Position numbers and translations under genes: made by a program. A stretch of DNA of 8,150 nucleotides from DALYLB01 sp046154695 (lineage in GTDB: Bacteria > Acidobacteriota > Blastocatellia > RBC074). Of the stretch, positions 1 through 8,043 are shown piece by piece (the first letter of the stretch is position 1; every line of letters starts with the position of its first letter). Below the pieces are notes generated by a model. The model had not been told where the DNA came from. It made no database searches and saw only the letters and a list, made by a program, of their open reading frames with translations. The stretch is taken from contig JBJXFI010000365.1 in the NCBI GenBank assembly GCA_046154695.1, forward strand, positions 1 through 8,150. The letters run 5' to 3'.

Positions 1-12
1 CCGAACGGTCAC
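1..12 (-). CDS. Possible first codons of a downstream operon gene (partial)
   Basis: The TGA stop of the RND gene overlaps a GTG on the same strand in the four-base GTGA arrangement typical of translationally coupled genes. Reading on from this GTG gives V-T-V-R to the window edge without a stop. Most RND pumps are encoded with a HlyD/MFP-type periplasmic adaptor and none is seen elsewhere here, so an adaptor is the obvious guess. The ribosome site is poor (GAAG about 8 nt upstream) and only four codons are visible, so this is a pointer rather than a firm gene call. Confidence 0.22.
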
Positions 13-3000
13 GCGTGATCTTCAAAATAGAGCGAAGCCGAGCCCGCGCCGGCGCGGCGCTGTCCGATCGCGAAGGCGAGCGGCAGGATCGTCAGGACGG
101 CGATCGTCGATGCCAGCAGCCCGCCGATGACGGCGCGGGCGAGCGGGGCCGACTGCTCGCCGCCCTCGCCGAACGCCAATGCCAGCGGAATCATTCCGGC
201 GATCATCGCCGTGCTCGTCATCAGAATCGGGCGCATGCGCAGCCGCGCCGCGTCCCGGGCCGCCTGCTCCGCCTCGATTCCCTGCCGGCGGCGCTCCTCG
301 GCGAAGGTGATCAGCAGAATCGCGTTTGCCGACGAGACGCCGATCGCCATGATTCCTCCCATAAACGACTGCACGTTGAGCGTCGTCCCGGTCGCCCACA
401 GCGCCAGAACCACGCCCGCCAGCACCGCCGGGATCGTCGCCAGCGTAACGAAGGCCAGCCGAATCGACTGAAAATTGGCCGCGAGCAGCAGAAAGATCGC
501 CACGATCGCGAGCCCCAATCCCGTCCCCAGCCCCCCGAGCGTCTGCTGCATCGGCGGGGCCTGGCCGCGCACGCTGACGGTCACCCCGCGCGGCGGATCG
601 CCCGCCCGGCGAATCGCCTCATCGACCTCCGCCGACACGCTGCCCAGATCCTTCCCGGCGATGTTCCCCGTGATCGTGATCATACGCTGCTGGTTGTAGC
701 GATCGATTTCGCCCGGCGCGGTTCCGTAACTGATCTCCGCGACATCGCCCACGAGCGGCACGGCCCCTCTCGCATTCGGCCCGCTCCAGGCCGGCGCGGA
801 TGCCGCCGGAAGGCTCTGCAGGTCCTCGATCGAGGCGATGCGCGATTGTGGAATCTCGATCTGCACCTGATAGGCCACGCCGCTCGCCGGATCGCGCCAG
901 TAATTCGGCTGCGTGAACCGGCTCGATGACGTCGCCGCGACCAGCGAACGCCCCACCTGCTCGACCGTCAGGCCGAGCTGCCCGGCGCGCTCCCGGTCGA
1001 TGCGTATGTCGACGGTCGGGTAATCGAGCGGCTGCCCGAACTGCAGGTCGCGCAGCGCCGCGATCTTCCTCATCTCCGCCAGCACCTTCTCGGCGAACGC
1101 GCGGTTGGCCGTCTGATTCGGCCCGTTCATCGCCACCTCGACCGGCGTCGGCGAACCGAAATTCATGATCTGCGTGACGATGTCCCCCGCCTCGAAGGAG
1201 AAGCTCACCCCGGGCAGCAGCGGCGGAAGTCTTTTCCGCAACCGCTCCCGGAAATCCGCGAGCCGGACGCCCGATCCCCGCCGCAGCGCGACGTTGAGCA
1301 CCGCCTCGTGCGGACCGTTCGTGAACAGATGAATCGAGTTGATCGGATAACTCGCGGGCTGGGTGCCGACGAAGCCGAGCGTGATCTCCACGTTGCCGCC
1401 GCCGGCCTCCTCGCGAATCGCCCTGAGGGCCTGGAGGGCGATCTCCTCGGTTCGCTCGACGCGCGTTCCGGTCGGCGCCCGCAATCGCACCTGCATCAGC
1501 CCCGCATCGACCGGAGGAAAGATGTCCAGCCCCAATCCGCGCCCGATGAAGAAGATCGCACCCGCCGTAAGCGCCAGGTAGACGATCAGCACGCCCCAGC
1601 GCAGCGGCATCACGCGCCCGAGAACCGCGGCGTGAGCGCGCTGCAACCGCGAGAGCAGCGAGGTCTCCGATTCAGTTGGCGGATGTTCGCGCAGCAGCCA
1701 CACTGACAGCACCGGAACGAGCGTGTTCGAAAGCAGATAGGAGGCCAGCATCGCCAGCCCCACCGCCAGCGAAAGCGGGACGAACAGCGCCCGGGAAACG
1801 CCCTTCATCAGGAACGACGGCAGGAAGACCGCCATGACCGCCAGCATCGCCAGCAAGCGCGGCGTGATCGTCTCCCGCGTGGCTTCGAAGACCGATTTCA
1901 TCTTCGACGCCCTGCCCGCTTCGCGATGCGCCAGGTGGACGTGGATGTTCTCGATCGCCACCGTCGCCTCGTCCACCAGGATGCCGATCGCCAGCGCCAG
2001 CCCGCCCAGCGTCATGATGTTCACCGTCTGCCCCGTCATCCACAACCCCGCCAGCGCCGCAAGCAGCGCGAACGGTATCGTCACCACCACAATCAACGCG
2101 CTCCGCAGATCCCGCAGAAAGAGCAGTACCATCAATCCCGTCAGCAGCGCCCCGAGCGCCCCCTCGAGCCCAAGTCCGCGCACCGCGTTCCGGATATACG
2201 ACGACTGATCCAGCTCGAAGCTCACCCGTATATCTTCCGGAACCAGCGCCTGCATCCGCGGCAGCTCCGCCTTCACGCGGTTGACGACATCGATCGTCGA
2301 GGCGTCCGCGCGCTTCGTCACGGGAATGTAGACCGTTCGCTTCTCGTTGACCAGCCCGTAGCCGGTCAGAATATCCGATCCGTTCTCCACCACGCCGATG
2401 TCGCGCACGAAGACCGTCGGCCCGGCTCCCGTGCGAATCGGAAGTCCGGCCAGCTCCTGAATATTCGACACGACGGAGTTGATCGGCGCCAGGCGATTCA
2501 GATCCCCCGTCCGCACATTCCCCGCCGGCAAAATCGTGTTGCCCGCGGCGACTGCCTTGACGACCTCTTCCGGCGACATCTGATATTCGCGCAGCTTGTC
2601 GGGATCTGTGCGAATGATCACCGTCCGCTGGTTCCCCCCGAACGGCGGCGGCGCCGAGACTCCGGGCAGCGTCGAAAAGAAGGGACGCACCCGGAAGAGC
2701 GCCAGATCCTGAATCTCGCCCAGATTCCGCGTCTCACTCGAAAAGACGAGCTGCCCGACCGGCACGCTCCCCGCATCGTACCGGACGACGAACGGCGCCA
2801 CCGTCCCCGGCGGCATGAAGGCCCGCGACCGCTCGACATACGAGACGACCTGCGCCAGCGCCTGGCTCATATCCGTGCCCGGATGGAAGAAGAGCTTGAC
2901 CAGCCCCACATTCTGGATCGACCTCGATTCGACATGCTCGATGCCCGTCACATAGAGAAAGTGGTACTCGTAATACGAGACCAGATAACTCTCCATCTGC

Positions 3001-3170
3001 GACGGGTCCATTCCGCCATAGGGCTGCGCGACGTAGATCACCGGCAGATTGAGATTCGGAAAAATGTCCACCGGCATCCGCGTCACGGCCAGAATCGAGG
3101 CCAGCGCGACCCCGATGATCGCCACCAGAATCGTGATCGGACGTCGCAGCGCACTGATGATCAGCCACAT
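9..3170 (-). CDS. RND-family efflux transporter, inner-membrane permease (AcrB/HAE1-like)
   Basis: Proton-driven RND pump of the inner membrane, expected to work as a trimer with a periplasmic adaptor and a TolC-type channel. The 1053-residue length is normal (AcrB is 1049). Twelve hydrophobic segments appear in the family order: TM1 at 11-29, TM2-TM6 within 336-490, TM7 at 525-543 and TM8-TM12 within 880-1033. Large periplasmic porter/docking loops fill about 30-335 and 545-880. Family motifs include MPVDIFPNLNLP (32-43), GILVDEATVAIEN in TM4 (396-408), FPPVDAGLMQVRL (551-563) and RMRPILMTS in TM11 (978-986). Of the AcrB relay residues, D407, R971 and T978 correspond to D400, R978 and T985, but D408 is E401 and K940 is A948. 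It starts 17 nt after the outer-membrane factor gene, behind a weak GAGAG ribosome site, so it is surely co-transcribed. The family is certain; the substrate is unknown. The DE motif and missing lysine argue against a close AcrB orthologue, and key heavy-metal (CzcA/CusA) traits are not evident. Confidence 0.95.
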   Translation of the reverse strand: MWLIISALRRPITILVAIIGVALASILAVTRMPVDIFPNLNLPVIYVAQPYGGMDPSQMESYLVSYYEYHFLYVTGIEHVESRSIQNVGLVKLFFHPGTDMSQALAQVVSYVERSRAFMPPGTVAPFVVRYDAGSVPVGQLVFSSETRNLGEIQDLALFRVRPFFSTLPGVSAPPPFGGNQRTVIIRTDPDKLREYQMSPEEVVKAVAAGNTILPAGNVRTGDLNRLAPINSVVSNIQELAGLPIRTGAGPTVFVRDIGVVENGSDILTGYGLVNEKRTVYIPVTKRADASTIDVVNRVKAELPRMQALVPEDIRVSFELDQSSYIRNAVRGLGLEGALGALLTGLMVLLFLRDLRSALIVVVTIPFALLAALAGLWMTGQTVNIMTLGGLALAIGILVDEATVAIENIHVHLAHREAGRASKMKSVFEATRETITPRLLAMLAVMAVFLPSFLMKGVSRALFVPLSLAVGLAMLASYLLSNTLVPVLSVWLLREHPPTESETSLLSRLQRAHAAVLGRVMPLRWGVLIVYLALTAGAIFFIGRGLGLDIFPPVDAGLMQVRLRAPTGTRVERTEEIALQALRAIREEAGGGNVEITLGFVGTQPASYPINSIHLFTNGPHEAVLNVALRRGSGVRLADFRERLRKRLPPLLPGVSFSFEAGDIVTQIMNFGSPTPVEVAMNGPNQTANRAFAEKVLAEMRKIAALRDLQFGQPLDYPTVDIRIDRERAGQLGLTVEQVGRSLVAATSSSRFTQPNYWRDPASGVAYQVQIEIPQSRIASIEDLQSLPAASAPAWSGPNARGAVPLVGDVAEISYGTAPGEIDRYNQQRMITITGNIAGKDLGSVSAEVDEAIRRAGDPPRGVTVSVRGQAPPMQQTLGGLGTGLGLAIVAIFLLLAANFQSIRLAFVTLATIPAVLAGVVLALWATGTTLNVQSFMGGIMAIGVSSANAILLITFAEERRRQGIEAEQAARDAARLRMRPILMTSTAMIAGMIPLALAFGEGGEQSAPLARAVIGGLLASTIAVLTILPLAFAIGQRRAGAGSASLYFEDHA

Positions 3171-3187
3171 GAGTACTCTCTTTTCAT

Positions 3188-4591
3188 CTATTTCGCGTTT
3201 CGCAGCAGGGCGAGAAACGGCGTGAGATCGCCCTTCGCGCGGGCTTCGGCGAGGCGCGCCCGCCAGACGCCGAGCCTCGCGAGCGCGTCGGCCACCTCGG
3301 CCTGCGCGAGCAATCGCTGCGCGTCGGCCACCTCGATGACGGTGCCGAGTTCGGCGTCATACCGCTTCCGCACGCGGAGTTCCGTCTCCCGCGCCGCCTG
3401 AAGCTGTCGCGGCGTGTTTTCTGCCAGCTCCCGCGCCGCGTCGCTCACGGCCCGAGCGCGCGCCTCATCGGCCCTCAGCTGCTGCACGGTCTGATCGTAG
3501 CGGGCCTGCTCCGCGGCCATCCGGTGAGACTCCTCCCGCCGCCGGGATCGCAGATTGAACAGGTCGGTCGGCGCGAAGCTGATCGTGATCCCGGTCCCCC
3601 AGTTCGGCGTGTCGGGAAAGAAGCCGCGGCTTTCGAGCAGCCGGCCGTCCGTTCGCGCGCCGCTCCCGCGCCCAAAGACCGATGTCTGCCACTGAAACCG
3701 CGGAAAGTAGGACCGGTCGAGCACGCGCTGTCGCGCGAAGACGATCTCCAGCGCGGACTTGCGCCATGCGATGAGCGGATGCGCGTCCGCGGCGGGCGCG
3801 GGCGCGTCCGCCGGCGCGATGGAATCGAGCAGCGGCCCCGCGTCGATGGTCATCGGCTGGCCGGCCAGTCCGATCGATTCGGCCAGCGTGGCGCGCGCGA
3901 CCGCGGCGTTCTGCTTTGCCTGAATCCACACGCTGCGCGCCGCCGCCAGCTCGACATCCGTGCGCGACGCGTCCGCGCCGGGCCGCAATTGATTGTCGAC
4001 CAGCACGTGAACCGCGTTCGAGAAGGCCTCCATCCGCTCGACGTTCGCCCGCGCCCCCCGCACCGCCTGATCCATCGCGAGCACGGTCAGAAACGCATCG
4101 GCCGCCGCCGCCGCGACCTCCAGCCTCGTCACCGCGACCCGCGCCCGCGCCTCCCCCGTCATTCGCTCCGCCAGATCGACCCCGGCTCTGCGCAACCCGA
4201 AATCGAAGGGCTCCCACGAGACCAGCATCCCGCCCCCGCTCCCCCACGCGCTTTCTCCGAACGACGAGTTCGGCAGCAACGGCCCCGAGATCGGCTGGAT
4301 GGCCGTTTGTGGAAAGAACTGCCCGAAGACGTTGTTCCGCGTCCCCCGCGTTTGCTGCCAATCGATCTCAACCCGAGGCAGATACCCATTCCGCGCAAGC
4401 TCCGTCCCCGCTCCCGCCGCCGCCGCCTGCGCCTGCTCCGCCCGAATCGACGGATAGTTCCGCAGCGCCGCCTCCACCGCCGCCTCCAGCCTGAGCGGCG
4501 GCACGGCCTCCTGCGCGATGCCCGGCGACGCCATCAGCAGTAGACAGACACACAATCGCCCAAGAGTCGCTCTCAGGTTCGGTGACATCAT
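3188..4591 (-). CDS. TolC-family outer-membrane efflux protein
   Basis: Outer-membrane channel of a tripartite efflux system; its trimer forms a beta barrel in the outer membrane plus a long periplasmic helical tunnel. The 467 residues carry a signal peptide: basic N-terminus (R7, R12), hydrophobic core LCVCLLLMA (13-21) and likely cleavage after GIA (about residue 26). The mature protein has the two-fold OEP repeat. Repeat one is about 31-220, opening with RLEAAVEAALRNYPSIRAEQ and containing the LP-R-E-x-D-W strand after NGYLPRV. Repeat two is about 250-460, with long Ala/Arg/Glu/Gln-rich helices such as the one near the C-terminus ending in VADALARLGVWRARLAEA. Two ATGs sit in tandem at 4591 and 4588. 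The AGAGGA ribosome site is only 2-3 nt from the first but 5-6 nt from the second, so translation may really start at 4588. It is first in the operon, followed by the RND gene. No confident promoter is seen upstream. The family is near certain; the substrate is not deducible. Confidence 0.93.
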   Translation of the reverse strand: MMSPNLRATLGRLCVCLLLMASPGIAQEAVPPLRLEAAVEAALRNYPSIRAEQAQAAAAGAGTELARNGYLPRVEIDWQQTRGTRNNVFGQFFPQTAIQPISGPLLPNSSFGESAWGSGGGMLVSWEPFDFGLRRAGVDLAERMTGEARARVAVTRLEVAAAAADAFLTVLAMDQAVRGARANVERMEAFSNAVHVLVDNQLRPGADASRTDVELAAARSVWIQAKQNAAVARATLAESIGLAGQPMTIDAGPLLDSIAPADAPAPAADAHPLIAWRKSALEIVFARQRVLDRSYFPRFQWQTSVFGRGSGARTDGRLLESRGFFPDTPNWGTGITISFAPTDLFNLRSRRREESHRMAAEQARYDQTVQQLRADEARARAVSDAARELAENTPRQLQAARETELRVRKRYDAELGTVIEVADAQRLLAQAEVADALARLGVWRARLAEARAKGDLTPFLALLRNAK

Positions 4592-4705
4592 TTTCCTCTT
4601 TGTCTCGTTGTTCGGATTTTTCTTCGGATCCGCCCGTTACAGGCAGTCAATGATCTTTGCAGGCAAGCGCGAAAAAGACAAGCGGGATTCGTACAGAACG
4701 AACGC

Positions 4706-4733
4706 GCGTTCGGAGTTCCGCCTTCAGGCCGCT
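4706..4733 (+). repeat. 28-nt palindromic intergenic repeat, copy A
   Basis: One of three alignable copies with approximate consensus CGTTyGGAGTyCCGC followed by a small internal palindrome. In this copy the palindrome is GCCT-TC-AGGC (4720-4729). The core CGGAGTTCCGC is itself nearly self-complementary. Orientation is defined by GGAGTTCC reading on the plus strand. Finding three copies within 150 bp, in both orientations, marks a dispersed REP-like or miniature palindromic element rather than chance. Confidence 0.7.
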
Positions 4734-4751
4734 CTGTGCATCTCTTTTTTT

Positions 4752-4764
4752 CCGCCTGTAAGGC
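4752..4764 (+). repeat. Degenerate copy of the palindromic repeat (copy B)
   Basis: CCGCCTGTAAGGC matches the second half of copy A. It keeps the CCGCCT arm and the small hairpin (GCCT 4754-4757, loop GTA, AGGC 4761-4764) but has lost the CGTTyGGAGT first half, which is replaced by a T-rich stretch. A similar faint match, CCGCCCGTTACAGGC, lies near 4630-4644. Both could be decayed copies or chance. Confidence 0.35.
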
Positions 4765-4787
4765 ATGGAAAATGCGAAGATGGAACA

Positions 4788-4815
4788 GGCCGCGTAAACG
4801 CGGAACTCCAAACGC
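4788..4815 (-). repeat. 28-nt palindromic intergenic repeat, copy C1 (inverted)
   Basis: Read on the minus strand this is GCGTTTGGAGTTCCGC followed by GTTTACGCGGCC. It differs from copy A mainly in the palindromic half, which here is a perfect CCGCGT-AA-ACGCGG hairpin (4790-4803). The changes on the two arms are complementary, as expected if a hairpin structure rather than sequence is maintained. It lies five bases from copy C2 in opposite orientation. Confidence 0.72.
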
Positions 4816-4836
4816 ACGCCTCGTTTGGAGTCCCGC
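4800..4836. repeat. Inverted repeat/large hairpin formed by repeat copies C1 and C2
   Basis: Arms at 4800-4814 and 4822-4836 pair at 14 of 15 positions around a 7-nt loop (4815-4821). The only mismatch is A4804 opposite C4832. In the spoVR transcript it would lie in the 3' untranslated region about 50 nt after the stop codon, so it may protect or end that RNA. It is not followed by a U run, so it is not a standard intrinsic terminator. Confidence 0.65.
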
Positions 4837-4848
4837 TTTCAAACGGAT
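4821..4848 (+). repeat. 28-nt palindromic intergenic repeat, copy C2
   Basis: Reads TCGTTTGGAGTCCCGC, then TTTCAAACGGAT. It has the same orientation as copy A. The internal palindrome is CCGCTT-TC-AAACGG (4833-4846), with five of six positions paired. With C1 it forms a head-to-head pair 38 bases after the stop codon of the SpoVR gene. Confidence 0.7.
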
Positions 4849-4883
4849 TTGTGAATTGCGCGATTGCCGCGGAAACGGGCCAA

Positions 4884-6296
<1,413 letters not shown>

Positions 6297-6318
6297 TTTT
6301 CCTCCGATTTTCCTCCGA
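6297..6318 (-). promoter_or_regulatory. Tandemly duplicated Shine-Dalgarno block before spoVR
   Basis: On the coding strand the 11-mer TCGGAGGAAAA occurs twice without a gap, directly before the ATG. The near copy puts GGAGG 4 nt from the start codon and the far copy about 15 nt away. The near copy supports the chosen start at 6296. Confidence 0.75.
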
Positions 6319-6326
6319 TCCGGGCC

Positions 6327-6335
6327 AATATAGCA
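6327..6335 (-). promoter_or_regulatory. Extended -10 promoter element for spoVR
   Basis: TGCTATATT on the minus strand is an extended -10 box (TG-N-TATATT, five of six matches to TATAAT). It would start transcription near 6320, giving a leader of about 24 nt that carries both Shine-Dalgarno blocks. No clear -35 box is seen at 16-18 bp, which extended -10 promoters tolerate. Confidence 0.5.
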
Positions 6336-6390
6336 CGAAACATGGATCGAGTTCCCCTTCTCGACAATTCATGGCTTCAATGCCATCATC

Positions 6391-6416
6391 CCGGATTGAT
6401 TCAATACCAAATCCGG
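6391..6416 (+). promoter_or_regulatory. Dyad/leader hairpin before the SEC-C protein gene
   Basis: CCGGATT (6391-6397) and AATCCGG (6410-6416) are perfect inverted repeats around a 12-nt spacer. The right arm ends one base before the GAGG ribosome site (6418-6421) of the next gene. It could be a DNA operator or an RNA hairpin affecting translation. Confidence 0.4.
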
Positions 6417-6428
6417 CGAGGCGAGACG

Positions 6429-7352
6429 ATGCACGACTATTCCAAAATGACGACGGCGGAGCTGATCGACCTGCTGTTCAAAGAGGAAGACCGCGTCTCG
6501 GAAGCGCACATGCGGGAGCTGATCGGGCGCGGGGAGGAGGCGGCCGCGCCGCTGCGGGAGATTCTGGGCAACGAGGATTTCTGGTATGAAGGCATCGGAG
6601 GCGACCATTTCGTCGTCGTGCATGCCCTCAACGCGCTGGGCGCGATGCGCGATCCGCGGGCCCTGCCGCTGATGCTCGAGATGCTGGAGCATGCCTACTT
6701 CGCCAATCACGACTGGGGCGCCGAGATGTTCCCCGCCGTCCTGGCCAATTACGGCGAGGCGGCCGTCGAACCGCTTATCGCGTACCTCGACCGCACGCGG
6801 GGCTGGTACCGCGACAACCAGGACTGGTCCTATTGCCGCAACAAGGTCGCCTCGGCGCTCACCCGCATCGCGCTCGACCACGAATCGGCCCACGACCGCG
6901 TCCGCGACTACATCCTGAGCCGGTATAACGACCCCGAAGAGAACGATTTCGTCTTCCTTTCGTTCAGCGCCGCCTGCCCCTTCGTCCTCGGGCACGACCA
7001 GGGCATCCTGGCCCTGAAGGCGGCCTTTACGCGCCGCGCCATCTCTCCCACGCTCGTCGGCAGCTACCGCGAGATGCTCGCCAGCGTCAACGATCCGACC
7101 TCCGGCTTCTATCAGGACCTGCAATCGGGCCTCTTCGAATTTTACGACCCCGATCAGATCCGCCTCCGCCAGCAGGAGCGCCGCGACGCCAAACCCGAAA
7201 AACTCTATTGGGGCCACGACGATGCCTCCGCCGTGCCCGCTGGCTATGCCGTCGCCGAAGGCGGCAACGCCCTCCGCGCCGGCAAGGTCGGCCGCAACGA
7301 TCCGTGCCCGTGCGGCTCGGCGAAAAAATACAAGAAATGCTGCGGCGCGTGA
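6429..7352 (+). CDS. HEAT-like helical protein with C-terminal SEC-C zinc motif (DUF1186-like)
   Basis: A 307-residue soluble protein of unknown function. The C-terminus is a clear SEC-C motif: NDPCPCGSAKKYKKCC, with cysteines 293, 295, 304 and 305 binding zinc as in the SecA tail, where the motif contacts SecB or ribosomes. The body (about 8-250) is helix-rich and looks like HEAT/ARM-type repeats, for example HALNALGAMRDPRALPLMLEMLEH (65-88) and LANYGEAAVEPLIAYLDRT (105-123). This resembles the DUF1186 family, though that assignment is from memory and less certain than SEC-C. An acidic/aromatic stretch (LFEFYDPDQ, 235-243) and a loose linker (about 250-285) precede the zinc motif. The frame stays open upstream, with a possible ATG at 6342, but only the ATG at 6429 has a good ribosome site (GAGG, 7 nt) and the added residues look non-coding. 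No signal peptide or membrane segment. It is divergent from spoVR and convergent with the molybdoenzyme gene. A scaffold or adaptor role is inference. Confidence 0.85.
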   Translation: MHDYSKMTTAELIDLLFKEEDRVSEAHMRELIGRGEEAAAPLREILGNEDFWYEGIGGDHFVVVHALNALGAMRDPRALPLMLEMLEHAYFANHDWGAEMFPAVLANYGEAAVEPLIAYLDRTRGWYRDNQDWSYCRNKVASALTRIALDHESAHDRVRDYILSRYNDPEENDFVFLSFSAACPFVLGHDQGILALKAAFTRRAISPTLVGSYREMLASVNDPTSGFYQDLQSGLFEFYDPDQIRLRQQERRDAKPEKLYWGHDDASAVPAGYAVAEGGNALRAGKVGRNDPCPCGSAKKYKKCCGA

Positions 7353-7356
7353 CCGC

Positions 7357-8031
7357 TCACCCATCCCACCGAAACCGCTGTTCCCGCCACGGATCGCCCA
7401 GCATGTGATAGCCGCCGTCTTCCCAGTAGCCGGCGCGATCCACGGCGACGAACTCGATGCCGCGGATCCATTTTGCGCTCTTCCATGCATAGAGCTGCGG
7501 AACGAGGCCGCGGACCGGGCCTCCGTGCTCAAGCGAGATCGGCTGGCCGTCGTGCGTGTCGGCGAGCAGCGCATCCTCGGCGAGAAAGAACTCGATCGGC
7601 AGGTTGGTCGCCCAGCCGTTGTCCCAGGCGTGACAGACGACGAACTTCGCCTCGGGGCGGACGCCGTATCTCCGCGCGAGTTCGCGGGTCGCGACGCCTT
7701 CCCAGAGGTTGCCCAGGCGCGACCAGCGCGTGACGCAATGAAAATCGGAGAAGACCCTGACGCGCGGCATCTGCCGGAACTCCTCCAGGGGCACGCCGCC
7801 GGGCGCATCCACGAGGCCGAAGACCTCCAGCCGCCACGCCGCCGGATCGATCTTCGGCGGCCCGAAGGCATCGAGAACCGGCCAGCGGCGCGTCCGGGAT
7901 TGTCCCGGCGGAATCCGGTTCTCGCGGCGGGTGTCGGGGCTGACGATCACCCCATCGGGCTGCTCCGCGGGCGGCGCGGGCTCGCCCGGCTGATACTTTT
8001 CGTCTCCAAATGGATTGTCGAACAGACTCAT
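7357..8031 (-). CDS. Sulfite oxidase-like molybdopterin oxidoreductase (cytosolic)
   Basis: Single-domain enzyme of the sulfite oxidase/MsrP molybdopterin superfamily, 224 residues from the chosen start. The core has FHCVTRWSRLGNLWEGV (97-113), where C99 is the expected cysteine ligand of molybdenum. It continues with HAWDNGWATNLPIEFFLAED (134-153), HGGPVRGLVPQLYAWKSAKW (169-188) and the family C-terminus GYWEDGGYHMLGDPW (201-215). H169 and R174 are typical cofactor contacts. It matches the short 'sulfite oxidase-like oxidoreductase' group of about 200-225 residues, which lacks both the heme domain and the dimerization domain. There is no Tat or Sec signal (N-terminus SLFDNPFGDEKYQP), so unlike MsrP it is probably cytosolic. 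The natural substrate of this group is not known to me. The ATG at 8031 is preferred because GAGGAG lies 3 nt upstream and the SLFDNPFG opening suits the family. In-frame ATGs at 8055 and 8109 lack ribosome sites. No electron-transfer partner gene is adjacent in the window. Confidence 0.92.
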   Translation of the reverse strand: MSLFDNPFGDEKYQPGEPAPPAEQPDGVIVSPDTRRENRIPPGQSRTRRWPVLDAFGPPKIDPAAWRLEVFGLVDAPGGVPLEEFRQMPRVRVFSDFHCVTRWSRLGNLWEGVATRELARRYGVRPEAKFVVCHAWDNGWATNLPIEFFLAEDALLADTHDGQPISLEHGGPVRGLVPQLYAWKSAKWIRGIEFVAVDRAGYWEDGGYHMLGDPWREQRFRWDG

Positions 8032-8043
8032 TGGCTCCTCTCT

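Larger units (their letters stand above)
4592..4883. other. Repeat-bearing intergenic region between spoVR 3' end and efflux operon 5' end
   Basis: This 292-bp stretch has no believable gene. Short reading frames crossing it are translations of the repeats, which read as recurring T-P-N-A in several copies. It must hold the promoter of the efflux operon and the 3' end of the spoVR transcript. On the minus strand TTGACT and TTGCCT look like -35 boxes (about 4640-4665), but neither has a convincing -10 at 16-18 bp. Two ATCCGAA direct repeats at 12-bp spacing lie just upstream of the tolC-like gene (about 4611-4629). No hairpin followed by a T run was found for either strand. A run of seven T lies at 4745-4751 but precedes its neighbouring hairpin on that strand rather than following it. 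Confidence 0.7.

Noticed and set aside
1926..3401. 491-residue plus-strand open frame opposite the RND gene
   Set aside because: Its translation is dominated by R, H, D, Q and P, with no hydrophobic core or known motif, as expected for the antisense of a GC-rich gene. The opposite strand encodes an unmistakable RND pump.
3524..4543. 339-residue plus-strand frame opposite the tolC-like gene
   Set aside because: Arg/Pro-rich shadow composition with no family motif; the minus-strand gene has a signal peptide and the full OEP pattern.
4743..4764. T run (4745-4751) beside the small hairpin of copy B as an intrinsic terminator
   Set aside because: On the plus strand the T run comes before the hairpin, and on the minus strand the run reads as A, so neither strand has stem-then-T order.
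6369..7871. 500-residue minus-strand frame crossing the SEC-C and molybdoenzyme genes
   Set aside because: It is antisense to the SEC-C gene and in a different frame from the molybdoenzyme gene. No coherent domain, no ribosome site.
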